Shown here in pieces: positions 45,003 through 54,269 of a DNA stretch of 64,000 nt. Source of the DNA: Anaerostipes rhamnosivorans (GTDB lineage Bacteria; Bacillota; Clostridia; Lachnospirales; Lachnospiraceae); NCBI RefSeq assembly GCF_005280655.1, contig NZ_CP040058.1:1836001-1900000 (forward strand). Direction: 5' to 3'. Both the position numbers and the translations under genes were made by a program. The notes beneath the pieces were generated by a model, which worked only from the letters and a program-made list of their open reading frames with translations, had not been told where the DNA came from and made no database searches. Positions within the stretch are counted from its first letter, which is position 1; every line of letters starts with the position of its first letter.

Positions 45003-45179
45003 TTGTTCAATATCTTTCCTGGACGGTTTATTAAAACAAAAGTATTTTATCATACTAATTATGATAGACATATATCAAGAAAGTACCCTGTATTAAGCTA
45101 TATAGTTTTCCTACTGCTTGGTATGCTGATTGTATTATTTCCTGAACATATGTTACTCTTGTACAGGATTACAAATTAA
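45003..45179 (+). CDS. possible 58-aa single-pass membrane peptide
   Basis: Open frame of 58 codons with a TTG start and AGGA 10 nt upstream. The product has a basic, aromatic N-terminal third (FPGRFIKTKVFYHTNYDRH) and one membrane helix near 34-49 (SYIVFLLLGMLIVLF). Composition looks protein-like, but the start is weak, no promoter was found and the region is AT-rich. It could be a real small membrane protein, a decayed gene fragment or chance. Confidence 0.25.
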   Translation: MFNIFPGRFIKTKVFYHTNYDRHISRKYPVLSYIVFLLLGMLIVLFPEHMLLLYRITN

Positions 45180-45193
45180 TCCTTCTCAAGACT

Positions 45194-45220
45194 AAGCAGG
45201 GGCTCTTACTGCCCCTGCTT
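45194..45220 (-). terminator. hairpin after the MacB-like permease
   Basis: Perfect ten-base arms AAGCAGGGGC and GCCCCTGCTT around a 7-nt loop, 65 nt beyond the permease stop on the minus strand. The tail is TTAGTCTT, so termination is probable but not textbook. It also follows the possible 58-aa ORF on the plus strand. Confidence 0.6.
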
Positions 45221-45284
45221 GTCATAGTATTCTTACTGCTGTTACTCTTTTACAAAAATAATCATCTTGTTACGCTTAAACTTA

Positions 45285-47648
45285 TTACACATCCTCTGAC
45301 AGCTGTCTGACCCCATATTTCTTTATCACTCTGGATATCAAATAGGAAAAAGCGATCAAAAATACCGTCAGAGAAATCACAGGAGTTACAATCCCCGCTG
45401 CTGTAATCTCCGCATGAAATTTTGTAATCCCTATACTGCCAAATAAAGCACCAAACATACGGTTTGTTAAAAGCCCCACAGACAGTACCCCTAGCAGAGC
45501 CCCAGAAAGCCCAATGATTCCAAAGCCCAATGCAAACTGAAGCCTCAGCTGACGGACTGAATACCCAAGACTTCTCTGGATAGCCAGATCGCGCTTCTGC
45601 TGTTTTAAGAATGTCATAGACAGAAGAAATGTGATGAAACCCGACATACAGAGACATAAGACGTAAAACAGGACAACCAAGGCCAAAATTCCATTCTGGA
45701 TATCTGACATCATCTCTTCCACCTGGTCTCTGACACTTTCTATCTTCAAATCAAGTCCGTTTTTCCTTCCTATCTGCCCAATCCTCTTTATCACTTTTTG
45801 TTCTTTTGACTGATCCTTCAAAAGAATCTCACAAGAATGGTACTTGTATCCAGAGAAAATCTTTCGAAATCCTTCAACAGTCATACATCCAATTTTTCCT
45901 CCATCGTTGCTGGACTGATACAAGCCGACCACCAGGTACTTCTTCTCTTTTCCCTCATAAGTGATCTGCACCGTATCCCCAATATTCTTTGAGAGATATT
46001 TTGACGAAATTTCCGTCAGCATCATCTCGTTATCATACTTCGGGATCCGCCCATCAAGCGGCTCCTGATAATTTCCGTCAGTAAACCTGCTGATCACGGA
46101 CAAGAGCATTTTCTGCCCGTCCATATCCACGTATTCATGCTCTGACGAATAAACAGACTGGACATCCTTTTCCTGCTCCATGGTCTTCATAAATTCCTCA
46201 AAACTGTCGTTTTCCTTTGTACCCGGCGTAAACGTCTCAGACACGGAAATATCAGAGTCTGTATTTCCAAACAACGCCGCTGTCTTTTTAATATCCTTCA
46301 TATTTTCGTTCAGTGCAGAAATGCTGACCAATGAAAAAACCATAAAACCACACACTATGATTAAAAGCATATATTGAGGCAGACGGACGGATACATTTTT
46401 CACTGCCATTCGAAACGGCAGCGGAAGGACTGTTAAACGCTCCATGGGAACCTGATATCTCTTTTTAAAATAAATATCTTCCTTCCCATTGCGGATCGCC
46501 TGTATCGTAGAAAGCTTATAAATTCTTTTAAGGCTGAGCCAGGAAACCAGCAGCACAAATACTGCCATAACAGTCACAGAGGCCAGGACTGGTACTGGGC
46601 GGACACCGCCGTGCCATAAGATCCCTGAACCGTCCATGGCATACCTGGCCAGCGGGGATACGGTAAATACCGATCCGATACATCCGCCTGCACCACCAAG
46701 CATAAATAAAAGTATCATATACAACCTCTTCCCCGACACCAGCGTCCTTTTTGAGTAACCCAGTGCATTGAGAACACCGATTTCCTTATAATCATCCTCC
46801 AGAGATGAGGCAATCAGATACCGGATGGTAATGAGCATGATAACCAATAAAAGAAGGCTGAACAGAAAGATCAGTCCCATAAAAATATCCGTAAGAATCA
46901 TGGATGACATCTTCATCATTGAGCTTTCCATATACAGAGAACCGGTTCTGGAAAACCCTGTCTTTTCATTCAAAGTTTTTATCCGGTCAGTAAAAGTTGT
47001 GCCGGCATGCGCCTTCGTCCAAAGGCTGACCAGAGAAGCCTGATAGTGCTGGGCTCCCGGTGATTTCATTAGTTCACGGAAGGTCTCCTGATCCAGGAAC
47101 AGCTGCTTATATCCGGTCATGGCTCCTCCCAGAAAGGGATCCTCAAAAAATCCAGCAATCGGATACTTCTTTTTCTGCCCCGACATCTGCAGCGTTACAT
47201 CATCCTGCAGCTTTAACTGCTCTGAAGACTGTAAGGATACAGGAACAAAAATTCCTTTTCTATGCAGGTTGCCCTCTGTCAAGGTATACTGCCCAGGAAC
47301 CGCACGGATGATGATCCCGTTTGAAAACCATTTGTTCCCGCCGAATCTGACATTGTTGTCCTGGCCGAGCAAAAGAATATCTTCCTTCTGCACACTTTTG
47401 GTTTCTGTTTGTTTTTTAAGCTTCTGATAGACTTTTTCCGCCTCTGGTTTTTGTTGCTTTGTAAAAATATTGATGACTTCCGGGGCATTTACCTTCCGTG
47501 CCATAAGGTCATACTGTTCCCTGCTCTGCCACAGAACGGATACTGCTGTGGTCATCAAAAGGGTGATCAGCAGGCTTAAAAGAATCAGAATCACCGTCTG
47601 GCTTTTTCGCTTGCGGATATCATTTTTTATGACCATAAAGATACCCAT
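45285..47648 (-). CDS. FtsX-like ABC transporter permease, second system
   Basis: 787 aa. N-terminal helix (about 19-40), outer domain, FtsX module about 255-370, a helix near 430-450, a second outer domain, and a C-terminal FtsX module (about 650-775). Same duplicated layout as the permease at 37.5 kb, and clearly related to it. Its ATPase ends 1 nt before it. Encoded with a two-component system, so export or sensing of an envelope-active compound is likely. Confidence 0.88.
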   Translation of the reverse strand: MGIFMVIKNDIRKRKSQTVILILLSLLITLLMTTAVSVLWQSREQYDLMARKVNAPEVINIFTKQQKPEAEKVYQKLKKQTETKSVQKEDILLLGQDNNVRFGGNKWFSNGIIIRAVPGQYTLTEGNLHRKGIFVPVSLQSSEQLKLQDDVTLQMSGQKKKYPIAGFFEDPFLGGAMTGYKQLFLDQETFRELMKSPGAQHYQASLVSLWTKAHAGTTFTDRIKTLNEKTGFSRTGSLYMESSMMKMSSMILTDIFMGLIFLFSLLLLVIMLITIRYLIASSLEDDYKEIGVLNALGYSKRTLVSGKRLYMILLFMLGGAGGCIGSVFTVSPLARYAMDGSGILWHGGVRPVPVLASVTVMAVFVLLVSWLSLKRIYKLSTIQAIRNGKEDIYFKKRYQVPMERLTVLPLPFRMAVKNVSVRLPQYMLLIIVCGFMVFSLVSISALNENMKDIKKTAALFGNTDSDISVSETFTPGTKENDSFEEFMKTMEQEKDVQSVYSSEHEYVDMDGQKMLLSVISRFTDGNYQEPLDGRIPKYDNEMMLTEISSKYLSKNIGDTVQITYEGKEKKYLVVGLYQSSNDGGKIGCMTVEGFRKIFSGYKYHSCEILLKDQSKEQKVIKRIGQIGRKNGLDLKIESVRDQVEEMMSDIQNGILALVVLFYVLCLCMSGFITFLLSMTFLKQQKRDLAIQRSLGYSVRQLRLQFALGFGIIGLSGALLGVLSVGLLTNRMFGALFGSIGITKFHAEITAAGIVTPVISLTVFLIAFSYLISRVIKKYGVRQLSEDV

Positions 47649-47649
47649 G

Positions 47650-48408
47650 CTACCACCCCATTCCTGACAGCCAGCCGATCAGCTGCTTCTCCCGGACAGG
47701 GGCACTTGCCTCCTCATAAGGCGGCAGGCTTAATTCTCCCTCAATCTTCCCGTCTTTTAAATATAAAATGCGGTCAGCTCTTAAGGCCGCCTTTAAGTCA
47801 TGGGTCACCACCAGAGTATTCTGGCCTGCCCGGCACAGAGAATAAAGCAGGTCTAAAATTTCTTTTCCAGAAGCCGAATTAAGGGCACCGGTTGGTTCAT
47901 CCGCAAATAGGATCTTAGGACGGTTAATCAGAGCCCTTACGATGGCACATCTCTGCTGCTGGCCCCCAGACATCTGCGACGGCAGTCTCCGGGAAAGATC
48001 CTGGATACCGGTTCTCTCTATCAACTCCCGTGCCTCCTGATGTGTTTCCTTTTTACTTCTCCCTTTCTTTAAATAACCCGCCGTACATATATTCTCAAAG
48101 CAGGTTAAATGAGACAGAAGATTCATCTGCTGAAAAATAAAACCAGCCGTCTCCTGGCGGAACCGGGCAGTATCCCGGTCCTTCTTTTTGTGCACCGGTT
48201 CTCCACAGACAGAAACTGTCCCGCTGGTAGCTGTGTCCATACCGCTCAGCATATAAAGCAGTGTCGACTTTCCAGAACCGCTGGGACCCATAATGACCGT
48301 AAATTGTCCGTCATAAATTTCCAAGTCGATATTTCTTAAGACGTGAAGCTGCTGTCCTTCGCTGGCATAGCTTTTGCATAGGTTTGATGTCTCAATGATT
48401 GTTTTCAT
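47650..48408 (-). CDS. ABC transporter ATPase, MacB/BceA type
   Basis: 252 aa. Walker A GPSGSGKST, FIFQQMNLLSHLTCFENI (Q-loop), signature MSGGQQQRCAIVRA, Walker B LFADEPTGALNSASGKEI, H-loop VVTHD. Pairs with the downstream permease. The start ATG has AAGGAGGAGTA upstream. A 52-nt gap after the kinase gene contains a possible weak internal promoter. Confidence 0.93.
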   Translation of the reverse strand: MKTIIETSNLCKSYASEGQQLHVLRNIDLEIYDGQFTVIMGPSGSGKSTLLYMLSGMDTATSGTVSVCGEPVHKKKDRDTARFRQETAGFIFQQMNLLSHLTCFENICTAGYLKKGRSKKETHQEARELIERTGIQDLSRRLPSQMSGGQQQRCAIVRALINRPKILFADEPTGALNSASGKEILDLLYSLCRAGQNTLVVTHDLKAALRADRILYLKDGKIEGELSLPPYEEASAPVREKQLIGWLSGMGW

Positions 48409-48460
48409 GTATTACTCCTCCTTATGCTGCTATCCTAGCAAAAGAAATATTAAAAAGTCT

Positions 48461-49588
48461 TTAAATGGTCTGCTTATCTTTTAAAAGATACAGAGAAACC
48501 TGAAGCCCTGCTTTATTTTCCAGTTCCAGTCTCCCCTCCATCTGTCTCATCAGTACATCACTCAAGTACAGCCCAAGACCTGCACCCTGCTGATCTAGGG
48601 CATTCCGTCCCCGGTAAAATTTCTGCTTTGCATATAAGAAATCCTCCTCAGGTATACCAGGTCCTAAATCTTTGATACAGATGACAACGTACTCTTTTTG
48701 TTCTTCCATTTTGATCTCTACTGAAAACCCTTCTGCATATTTTCTGGCATTTCCAAGAATATTATCTATCACTTGGATCAGACGCCTCTCATCTGCAAAA
48801 ACTCTTTCCTTGATATCACATGGAAATACCTCTGTCCCTTCTTCACCAAGCGGGCACAGTACTCTTTCATAAATATCTTGAAAGTCCGTTGGTATCAGTA
48901 CTACTTCCAGCCGGTCCATATCATTCAGGGAATGTAAAAACAGATCATCGGTTAATGCACTGACCTCATCACATTTCCTCATGATCGTTTCCTGATAACG
49001 TTTTCGCTTCTCTGGTGAGGCATCCAGATTCACAGATAGTCCTTCACAATAGTTTCGGATATTAGCAACCGGTGTCTTTATATCATGGGAAATCCCTGCG
49101 ATCATTGTTTTATTCTGCTCTTTGACTGCTTCTTCTTTTTTTCTGGCTTCTTTGAGTTCCGTTCTCATACAATCAAAAGCCCAGCTAAATACTCCAAAAG
49201 TCTTAGAACGTTCCGCTTCCAGTGGAAAATCCAGATTACCTCTGGCAATCTCCCCGGCAAAGCGTTCCATTCTGGAGATAGGACGTATCGCATAAAAATA
49301 GAAGTACAGAAAAAAACACGACATACCTGCAAACAGTATGCCACAGACTGTACCGTAAATTCTTACCAAAGGAAGATCCCCTGTTCCTGTATGAAAATTT
49401 TTAGCCTTTTTTAATAAAGCTTCTTGCTGGGTCTTAGTGAGAGATTGATCGTGGATCATCTCATTCCATACAGGGAGCATTTTATTGGAAGGATCGGAAT
49501 TCTTTTTTATGTACCATCCCCCTATAAAAATAAGGATAAAGAATAAGATATAGGACACAAGGACAACTCTTAAAAAATGCTTTTTCAT
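48461..49588 (-). CDS. sensor histidine kinase
   Basis: 375 aa. Two membrane helices (about 8-26 and 77-100) enclose an outer loop of about 50 residues, then HAMP (102-155), HisKA with phospho-acceptor H168 (GISHDIKTPVANIRNY) and a HATPase domain with N-box DNILGNARKYA, G1 DLGPGIPEEDF and G2 GAGLGLYLS. Partner of the response regulator 4 nt upstream. The sensing loop is larger than in the intramembrane-sensing BceS kinases, so direct ligand sensing is possible. Confidence 0.93.
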   Translation of the reverse strand: MKKHFLRVVLVSYILFFILIFIGGWYIKKNSDPSNKMLPVWNEMIHDQSLTKTQQEALLKKAKNFHTGTGDLPLVRIYGTVCGILFAGMSCFFLYFYFYAIRPISRMERFAGEIARGNLDFPLEAERSKTFGVFSWAFDCMRTELKEARKKEEAVKEQNKTMIAGISHDIKTPVANIRNYCEGLSVNLDASPEKRKRYQETIMRKCDEVSALTDDLFLHSLNDMDRLEVVLIPTDFQDIYERVLCPLGEEGTEVFPCDIKERVFADERRLIQVIDNILGNARKYAEGFSVEIKMEEQKEYVVICIKDLGPGIPEEDFLYAKQKFYRGRNALDQQGAGLGLYLSDVLMRQMEGRLELENKAGLQVSLYLLKDKQTI

Positions 49589-49591
49589 TTA

Positions 49592-50272
49592 CTACTCCTC
49601 AAAACGGTAACCCTTACCGTAAACAGTCAAAATATGCTTCGGATTAGAGGGATTTTTTTCGATTTTCTCCCTCAGCCACCGGATGTGGACTGCCAGCACG
49701 GAAGGTGTGGATTCTGAGCCATACCCCCAGATTTCTGTAAACAACCGCTCTTTTGTCAAAATCTCTTCCGGATGGGCAGCGAGATAGACAAGCAGTTCGT
49801 ACATTTTTGAGGTTAATTCCAATGGCCTGCCCGCCTTTTTTACTGTCTGGCTCTTCTGGTCAATGATGATATCAGAAAAACAGAGTGGCTGTAATACGGA
49901 ATATCCATAAGTTCTCCGGAGCAGTGCCAGAACTCTGGAATGCAGCTCTGCCAGTGAATACGGTTTGGAGAGGTAATCATCTCCGCCGAGCATCAGCCCT
50001 TTTACCTTATCCGTGTCACTGGTCCTTGCAGAAATAAAGATAACTGGCACCTGCGTTTCTTTTCTGAGTTTTTCTATAAATTGAAAACCATTCATTCCTG
50101 GCAGATTGATGTCCAGGATAATCAGCCTGATGGGCTGTTGGTATAAAGCATCAAATGCATCCTCCGCACTGCCTGCACGGAGACATTCAAGTCCTTTTTG
50201 TTCCATATAATCTATGGCAATCTCTGCAAGATCCCTGTCGTCTTCTACGATCAATATTTCTGATTGAAGCAT
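49592..50272 (-). CDS. OmpR-family response regulator
   Basis: 226 aa. Receiver domain with D11/D12 and phospho-acceptor D54 (ILDINLPGMNG), T/S switch ISARTSD, Lys in YLSKPY; winged-helix DNA-binding domain from about 130 (ELTSKMYELLVYLAAHPEEILTKERLFTEIWG ... VHIRWLREKIEKNP ... VYGKGYRFE). The longer frame from 50563 runs through the leader. The ATG at 50272 follows GGAGGGAA and gives the family N terminus. Confidence 0.95.
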   Translation of the reverse strand: MLQSEILIVEDDRDLAEIAIDYMEQKGLECLRAGSAEDAFDALYQQPIRLIILDINLPGMNGFQFIEKLRKETQVPVIFISARTSDTDKVKGLMLGGDDYLSKPYSLAELHSRVLALLRRTYGYSVLQPLCFSDIIIDQKSQTVKKAGRPLELTSKMYELLVYLAAHPEEILTKERLFTEIWGYGSESTPSVLAVHIRWLREKIEKNPSNPKHILTVYGKGYRFEE

Positions 50273-50297
50273 ATGTTTCCCTCCTGTTTGTTTTATA

Positions 50298-50306
50298 ATT
50301 ATAGCA
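50298..50306 (-). promoter_or_regulatory. extended -10 promoter of the two-component/ABC operon
   Basis: TGC-TATAAT on the minus strand, about 25 nt before the response regulator ATG. The -35 is poor. Confidence 0.5.
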
Positions 50307-50373
50307 TGACTTTGGAGGGGAATTGGTTGGAAATGATGAGAAGTAGGAAATAAAATATGAAGAATTATAATAG

Positions 50374-50411
50374 AACAACCACGCAGGCTGTTAATTGCTT
50401 GCGTAGTTGTT
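50374..50411 (-). terminator. terminator of the fic-hsd operon
   Basis: Arms AACAACCACGCA (50374-50385) and TGCGTAGTTGTT (50400-50411) pair at 11 of 12 positions. Placed 10 nt after the hsdR stop; the tail is CTATTATAATT on the minus strand, only moderately T-rich. Confidence 0.6.
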
Positions 50412-50420
50412 ATCGACATA

Positions 50421-53400
50421 TTATTCGTCTTTCTTTCCATATGGTGAATTGGATTCTGCTGCCATAGGAAGGGTGGCCTGTGGGTCCAATTCATAGATGG
50501 TAGCTCTGTGTTCTTCCGGCTCTGTGAAGGATGCCGGCCCGCCGATGCCAAAATACTTTTCAAAAAACACTTTTAGTTTGTCAATAATACCTTGCTTTTT
50601 CTTGGCTCTTCCACTGCCGCCAAAACGAGAAACAGGAGGCATCAATTTATCAATGTCCGTCCCGGCAGTTTTAATTTCACCTTCACGAAATGCGTTATCC
50701 AGGAATTTACGGGTATCCTCCGGCTTCAGCTTTTCCTCTGTAATAATGGTTTCCAAATCTTCCTCTCGTTGTTTTACAACATACCTGTGCCATTCACTCA
50801 TGACATCATCCACATCATTGACCCCTGAAATAAAGTTTTCAATCAACTGTTTCTTGCTACGGAGTTCCGGGCTGGCATCGATTGCCTTGTTAATGGTAAT
50901 GAGTACTTCCTTATCCTCGCAGTGGGTATCGTGATACTTTTTTACAAGCATTAAAATATAATCGATATTGATTTCAATCTGCTTTATCAATTCCACTTCA
51001 AACACGATATCATCTGTGATATCCGTACTTTCCCCGGCATCACGCCTGCGTTTCCATTCATCACGCAAATCCTGGTATCTTCCAAGGTAGTCCTGCAGGT
51101 CACGCTCTGTTATCAGTTCTTTACCTTGAAATTCATCAAAAGAAACGAGCAGATTACGCATACGCAGGATTGCTCCGAACAGTGAAATAAAATCCTTTTG
51201 ATTCTGTTCTCCAATAATCTGGGGAGCTGTAAGTGGAAACTTATTTGACAAGTCCTCCATTAAATCCACATATCCCGGCATGGGCTTTCCGTCTACAGAT
51301 TCATAACCGTAATAATAATCTTTGAAACTGTGCAGCAGTACGATACCTCCCGCATCCTTATCCCCAAACAGGGAAATAGCATTATCTACACGTTTTTGAA
51401 GATTTCGGAAACATACAATATTTCCGAAGGTCTTGATTGAATTGAGGATACGGTTGGTACGGCTGAATGCCTGTATCAGTCCATGCATTTTTAAATTCTT
51501 ATCCACCCACAACGTATTAAGTGTAGTGGCATCAAATCCTGTTAGGAACATATTCACTACAATCAGCAGATCCAGCTCCTTATTCTTCATTCTCAGAGAT
51601 ACATCTTTATAATAATTCTGGAATTTGTCACTGGAGGTGTCATAGTTGGTATGAAACATCTTGTTGTAGTCCTTGATGGCTGCTTCTAAAAAATCACGGG
51701 AGGGTTGGTCGAGGGCAGATGTATTTTCCGAATTCTCTTCATCCAGAATACCGTCTGTTTCCTCTTCGTTTGCACTATAACTGAATATGGTAGCAATCCG
51801 CAGTTTCCTTGTCGGGTCTGCTGCCATCTGCCGCATAAATTCTTGGTAGTATAGTTTTGCCATAGGTACAGAGGCAACGGCAAAAATAGAGTTAAAACCG
51901 CTGACACGCTGTTTTCGTTTGATTTCATCCACAGCACCACGATCAGCAGAAGCCACCTCTGCAATATTTGTTAATGTATTATATATATAGGTTTTATTCC
52001 CACGATACGTCTTTTGGTCAAAATGCTCCAGAATATACCGTGTCACCAATTCAATCCGCTTAGGAGCCATCATAGCCTTTTCACGGTTGATGTCCCAAAC
52101 CATCTCGTCTGTAATTTCTTCGTCCATGTCCATTGTCTTGATATAGTCCACACGGAATGGCAGAACATTTTTATCATTGATGGCATCTACAATGGTGTAG
52201 GTATGTAACTGGTCGCCAAAGGTCTGTCCGGTGGTAAAGAATTCTGGATTCTTTGCTCTGCCAGAGTTGACCGCAAAAATAGGTGTCCCGGTGAAACCAA
52301 ACAAATGGTACTTTTTGAAGTTCTTTACGATGGCTATATGCATATCCCCAAACTGGCTACGATGGCACTCATCGAAGATAATAACAATATGCTTATCATA
52401 AACTGGATGATTACTGTTCTTTTTGATAAAGGTAGCCAGCTTTTGAATGGTTGTAATGATAATATGCGTGTTAGGATCTTCCAACTGTTTTTTCAGAATA
52501 ACTGTGGAAGTGTTGCTGTTGGCAGCACCTTTTTCAAAACGGTCATACTCCTTCATAGTTTGATAGTCCAGATCCTTACGGTCTACCACAAACAGCACCT
52601 TGTCGATATATGGGAGCATTGAAGCAAGCCGTGCAGTCTTAAAAGAAGTCAAAGTTTTACCACTTCCTGTGGTGTGCCAGATATATCCGCCACCTTCTAC
52701 GCTGCCATATTTTTTATAGTTATTAGCAATCTCAATCCGATTTAGAATACGTTCTGTTGCCGTAATCTGATACGGACGCATAACCATCAGCATATTTTCT
52801 GATGTGAAAATGCAATATTTAGTCAGTACATTTAAGAGGGAATGTTTTGCAAAAAAGGTCTTGGTAAAATCAATCAAATCCGGGATGATGCGATTGTTGG
52901 CATCCGCCCAGAATGATGTGAATTCAAAGCTGTTGCTTGTTTTCGTTTTACTACTACCTTTCTTTTCGTTTTCCTTCTCCACATTCTTTCTTGTGCTGTT
53001 GGAAAAATATTTTGTATTCGTGCCATTGGATATAACAAAAATCTGCACATACTCAAATAAGCCACAACCTGCCCAGAAGGAGTCACGTTGATAGCGGTTA
53101 ATTTGATTAAACGCCTCACGAATGGCAACACCACGCCTTTTCAGTTCGATATGTACCAAAGGCAGACCGTTTACAAGCACGGTCACATCGTAGCGATTAT
53201 CATATTTCGCGCCCTCTTCTTTACCAAGAACATACTGGTTGATAACCTGCAGACGATTGCTGTGAATATTCTTTTTGTTAATCAAAGCAATGTTTTTGGT
53301 GGAACCATCGTCTCGCTTTAGGACTTCGACAGAGTCCTCTTGGATTTTTCGTGTTTTCTCAACGATATGCTCATTAGGGTTTGCAATGGAATCTGCGAAG

Positions 53401-53657
53401 AAATGCTCCCATTCATTATCAGTAAAATGGTAGCTGTTTAGTTCTTCCAGTTGATTGCGGAGATTGGCAATCAAGTCCTTCTCCGTATGAATGGTCAGAT
53501 ATTCATAGCCTTGTTCACAGAGCAGACGAATGAATTCTTTTTCTAATGCAGCCTCACTCTGATAGATATCGGAACGAGCCTTGACTGGCTCATATTCTGT
53601 AACAACAGTGTTCTCCGATGTTTCGGCTACAATATTGAAATAAGGCACATGGGTCAC
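50421..53657 (-). CDS. hsdR: type I restriction endonuclease subunit R
   Basis: Translocating and cutting subunit, 1078 aa. N-terminal PD-(D/E)xK nuclease (NGLPLVHIELKRRG near 175), superfamily-2 motor with Walker A WHTTGSGKTLTSFK near 335, DEAD-type FDECHRSQFG, GFTGTPIF, and a helical C-terminal part for assembly with HsdM. The EcoR124-like layout matches the hsdS family seen here. Full length and intact. Starts 4 nt after the hsdS stop. Confidence 0.95.
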   Translation of the reverse strand: MTHVPYFNIVAETSENTVVTEYEPVKARSDIYQSEAALEKEFIRLLCEQGYEYLTIHTEKDLIANLRNQLEELNSYHFTDNEWEHFFADSIANPNEHIVEKTRKIQEDSVEVLKRDDGSTKNIALINKKNIHSNRLQVINQYVLGKEEGAKYDNRYDVTVLVNGLPLVHIELKRRGVAIREAFNQINRYQRDSFWAGCGLFEYVQIFVISNGTNTKYFSNSTRKNVEKENEKKGSSKTKTSNSFEFTSFWADANNRIIPDLIDFTKTFFAKHSLLNVLTKYCIFTSENMLMVMRPYQITATERILNRIEIANNYKKYGSVEGGGYIWHTTGSGKTLTSFKTARLASMLPYIDKVLFVVDRKDLDYQTMKEYDRFEKGAANSNTSTVILKKQLEDPNTHIIITTIQKLATFIKKNSNHPVYDKHIVIIFDECHRSQFGDMHIAIVKNFKKYHLFGFTGTPIFAVNSGRAKNPEFFTTGQTFGDQLHTYTIVDAINDKNVLPFRVDYIKTMDMDEEITDEMVWDINREKAMMAPKRIELVTRYILEHFDQKTYRGNKTYIYNTLTNIAEVASADRGAVDEIKRKQRVSGFNSIFAVASVPMAKLYYQEFMRQMAADPTRKLRIATIFSYSANEEETDGILDEENSENTSALDQPSRDFLEAAIKDYNKMFHTNYDTSSDKFQNYYKDVSLRMKNKELDLLIVVNMFLTGFDATTLNTLWVDKNLKMHGLIQAFSRTNRILNSIKTFGNIVCFRNLQKRVDNAISLFGDKDAGGIVLLHSFKDYYYGYESVDGKPMPGYVDLMEDLSNKFPLTAPQIIGEQNQKDFISLFGAILRMRNLLVSFDEFQGKELITERDLQDYLGRYQDLRDEWKRRRDAGESTDITDDIVFEVELIKQIEINIDYILMLVKKYHDTHCEDKEVLITINKAIDASPELRSKKQLIENFISGVNDVDDVMSEWHRYVVKQREEDLETIITEEKLKPEDTRKFLDNAFREGEIKTAGTDIDKLMPPVSRFGGSGRAKKKQGIIDKLKVFFEKYFGIGGPASFTEPEEHRATIYELDPQATLPMAAESNSPYGKKDE

Positions 53658-53661
53658 CTCC

Positions 53662-54267
53662 TTAGGATAATTCGTTAAATGTTAGTAATTTATCTCTGTA
53701 GTATTCATATTGTTTTTTTCTCGCGGTAAGCTCCGCCGTAAGCTCCGCCGTAAGCTCCGCCGTAAGCTCCGTGAAATTGTCTAGTATACGGACAATTTCA
53801 CTCTGTACTGGTAACGGAGGCATTGGAATAACGAATTCTTCTGTTACCTTCAGCGAAATCTGTGGTAACGAACCCATACCAGAAGCCGCACCTCTAAACT
53901 GCTGAATATTGTTCTTCATTACATAATATAGATATTTTACTGATATCTTCTCATCCGCTGTATATGCCCACATTTCATTTTTGAAAGTAAATGGTTCTTC
54001 ATAGTACACTACATCAATAACTCCACGAGATTGAACTAGAACAGCAGGGACCCTTGTAATATTTGCTTTTGGAATGTCTTCTTCAAATGCATTAATTACC
54101 GTCTTACCTCCCGCGAAAACTCTAACTTCTCCATCCGGGTTATCTATTTCCTTCATTTTTCCAGCTGTGATAGGAGTACCCTTGAGTCTTGTATATACAT
54201 CTTTTATTTTACAAAACTCCACTCCATTCGGGCATAACTCCCGAATCAGTTCACCTAATTTGCTCAT
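53662..54267 (-). CDS. hsdS: type I restriction specificity subunit S, half-length
   Basis: Only 201 aa, about half of a normal HsdS (about 400). Order: N-terminal conserved SKLGELIRELCPNGVEF, one target-recognition domain (about 20-160, ending PMPPLPVQSEIVRILDNF), then a helical spacer with four tandem T-(A)-E-L units, then RKKQYEYYRDKLLTF and the stop. The second recognition domain is absent; hsdR begins 4 nt later. It may work as a dimer recognising a palindromic bipartite site, as known for truncated EcoDXXI/EcoR124I S proteins, or be a remnant. ATG 54267 has GAGGTG upstream. Confidence 0.9.
   Translation of the reverse strand: MSKLGELIRELCPNGVEFCKIKDVYTRLKGTPITAGKMKEIDNPDGEVRVFAGGKTVINAFEEDIPKANITRVPAVLVQSRGVIDVVYYEEPFTFKNEMWAYTADEKISVKYLYYVMKNNIQQFRGAASGMGSLPQISLKVTEEFVIPMPPLPVQSEIVRILDNFTELTAELTAELTAELTARKKQYEYYRDKLLTFNELS
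53727..53774 (-). repeat. 12-bp tandem repeat encoding TAEL units in hsdS
   Basis: Three perfect and one near-perfect copies of TAAGCTCCGCCG (plus strand), 53727-53738, 53739-53750, 53751-53762, 53763-53774. Each adds four residues (TAEL) in frame. In EcoR124I and its variant, two versus three TAEL copies change the spacing of the recognised half-sites, so this tract could alter specificity by slippage. Confidence 0.92.
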
Positions 54268-54269
54268 AA

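Noticed and set aside
50273-50563. 97-codon N-terminal extension of the response regulator
   Set aside because: It crosses the promoter, the hsd terminator and the end of hsdR; the receiver domain starts at 50272.
53727-53774. Short regular repeats as a CRISPR array
   Set aside because: The 12-bp units are contiguous with no spacers and lie in frame inside hsdS.
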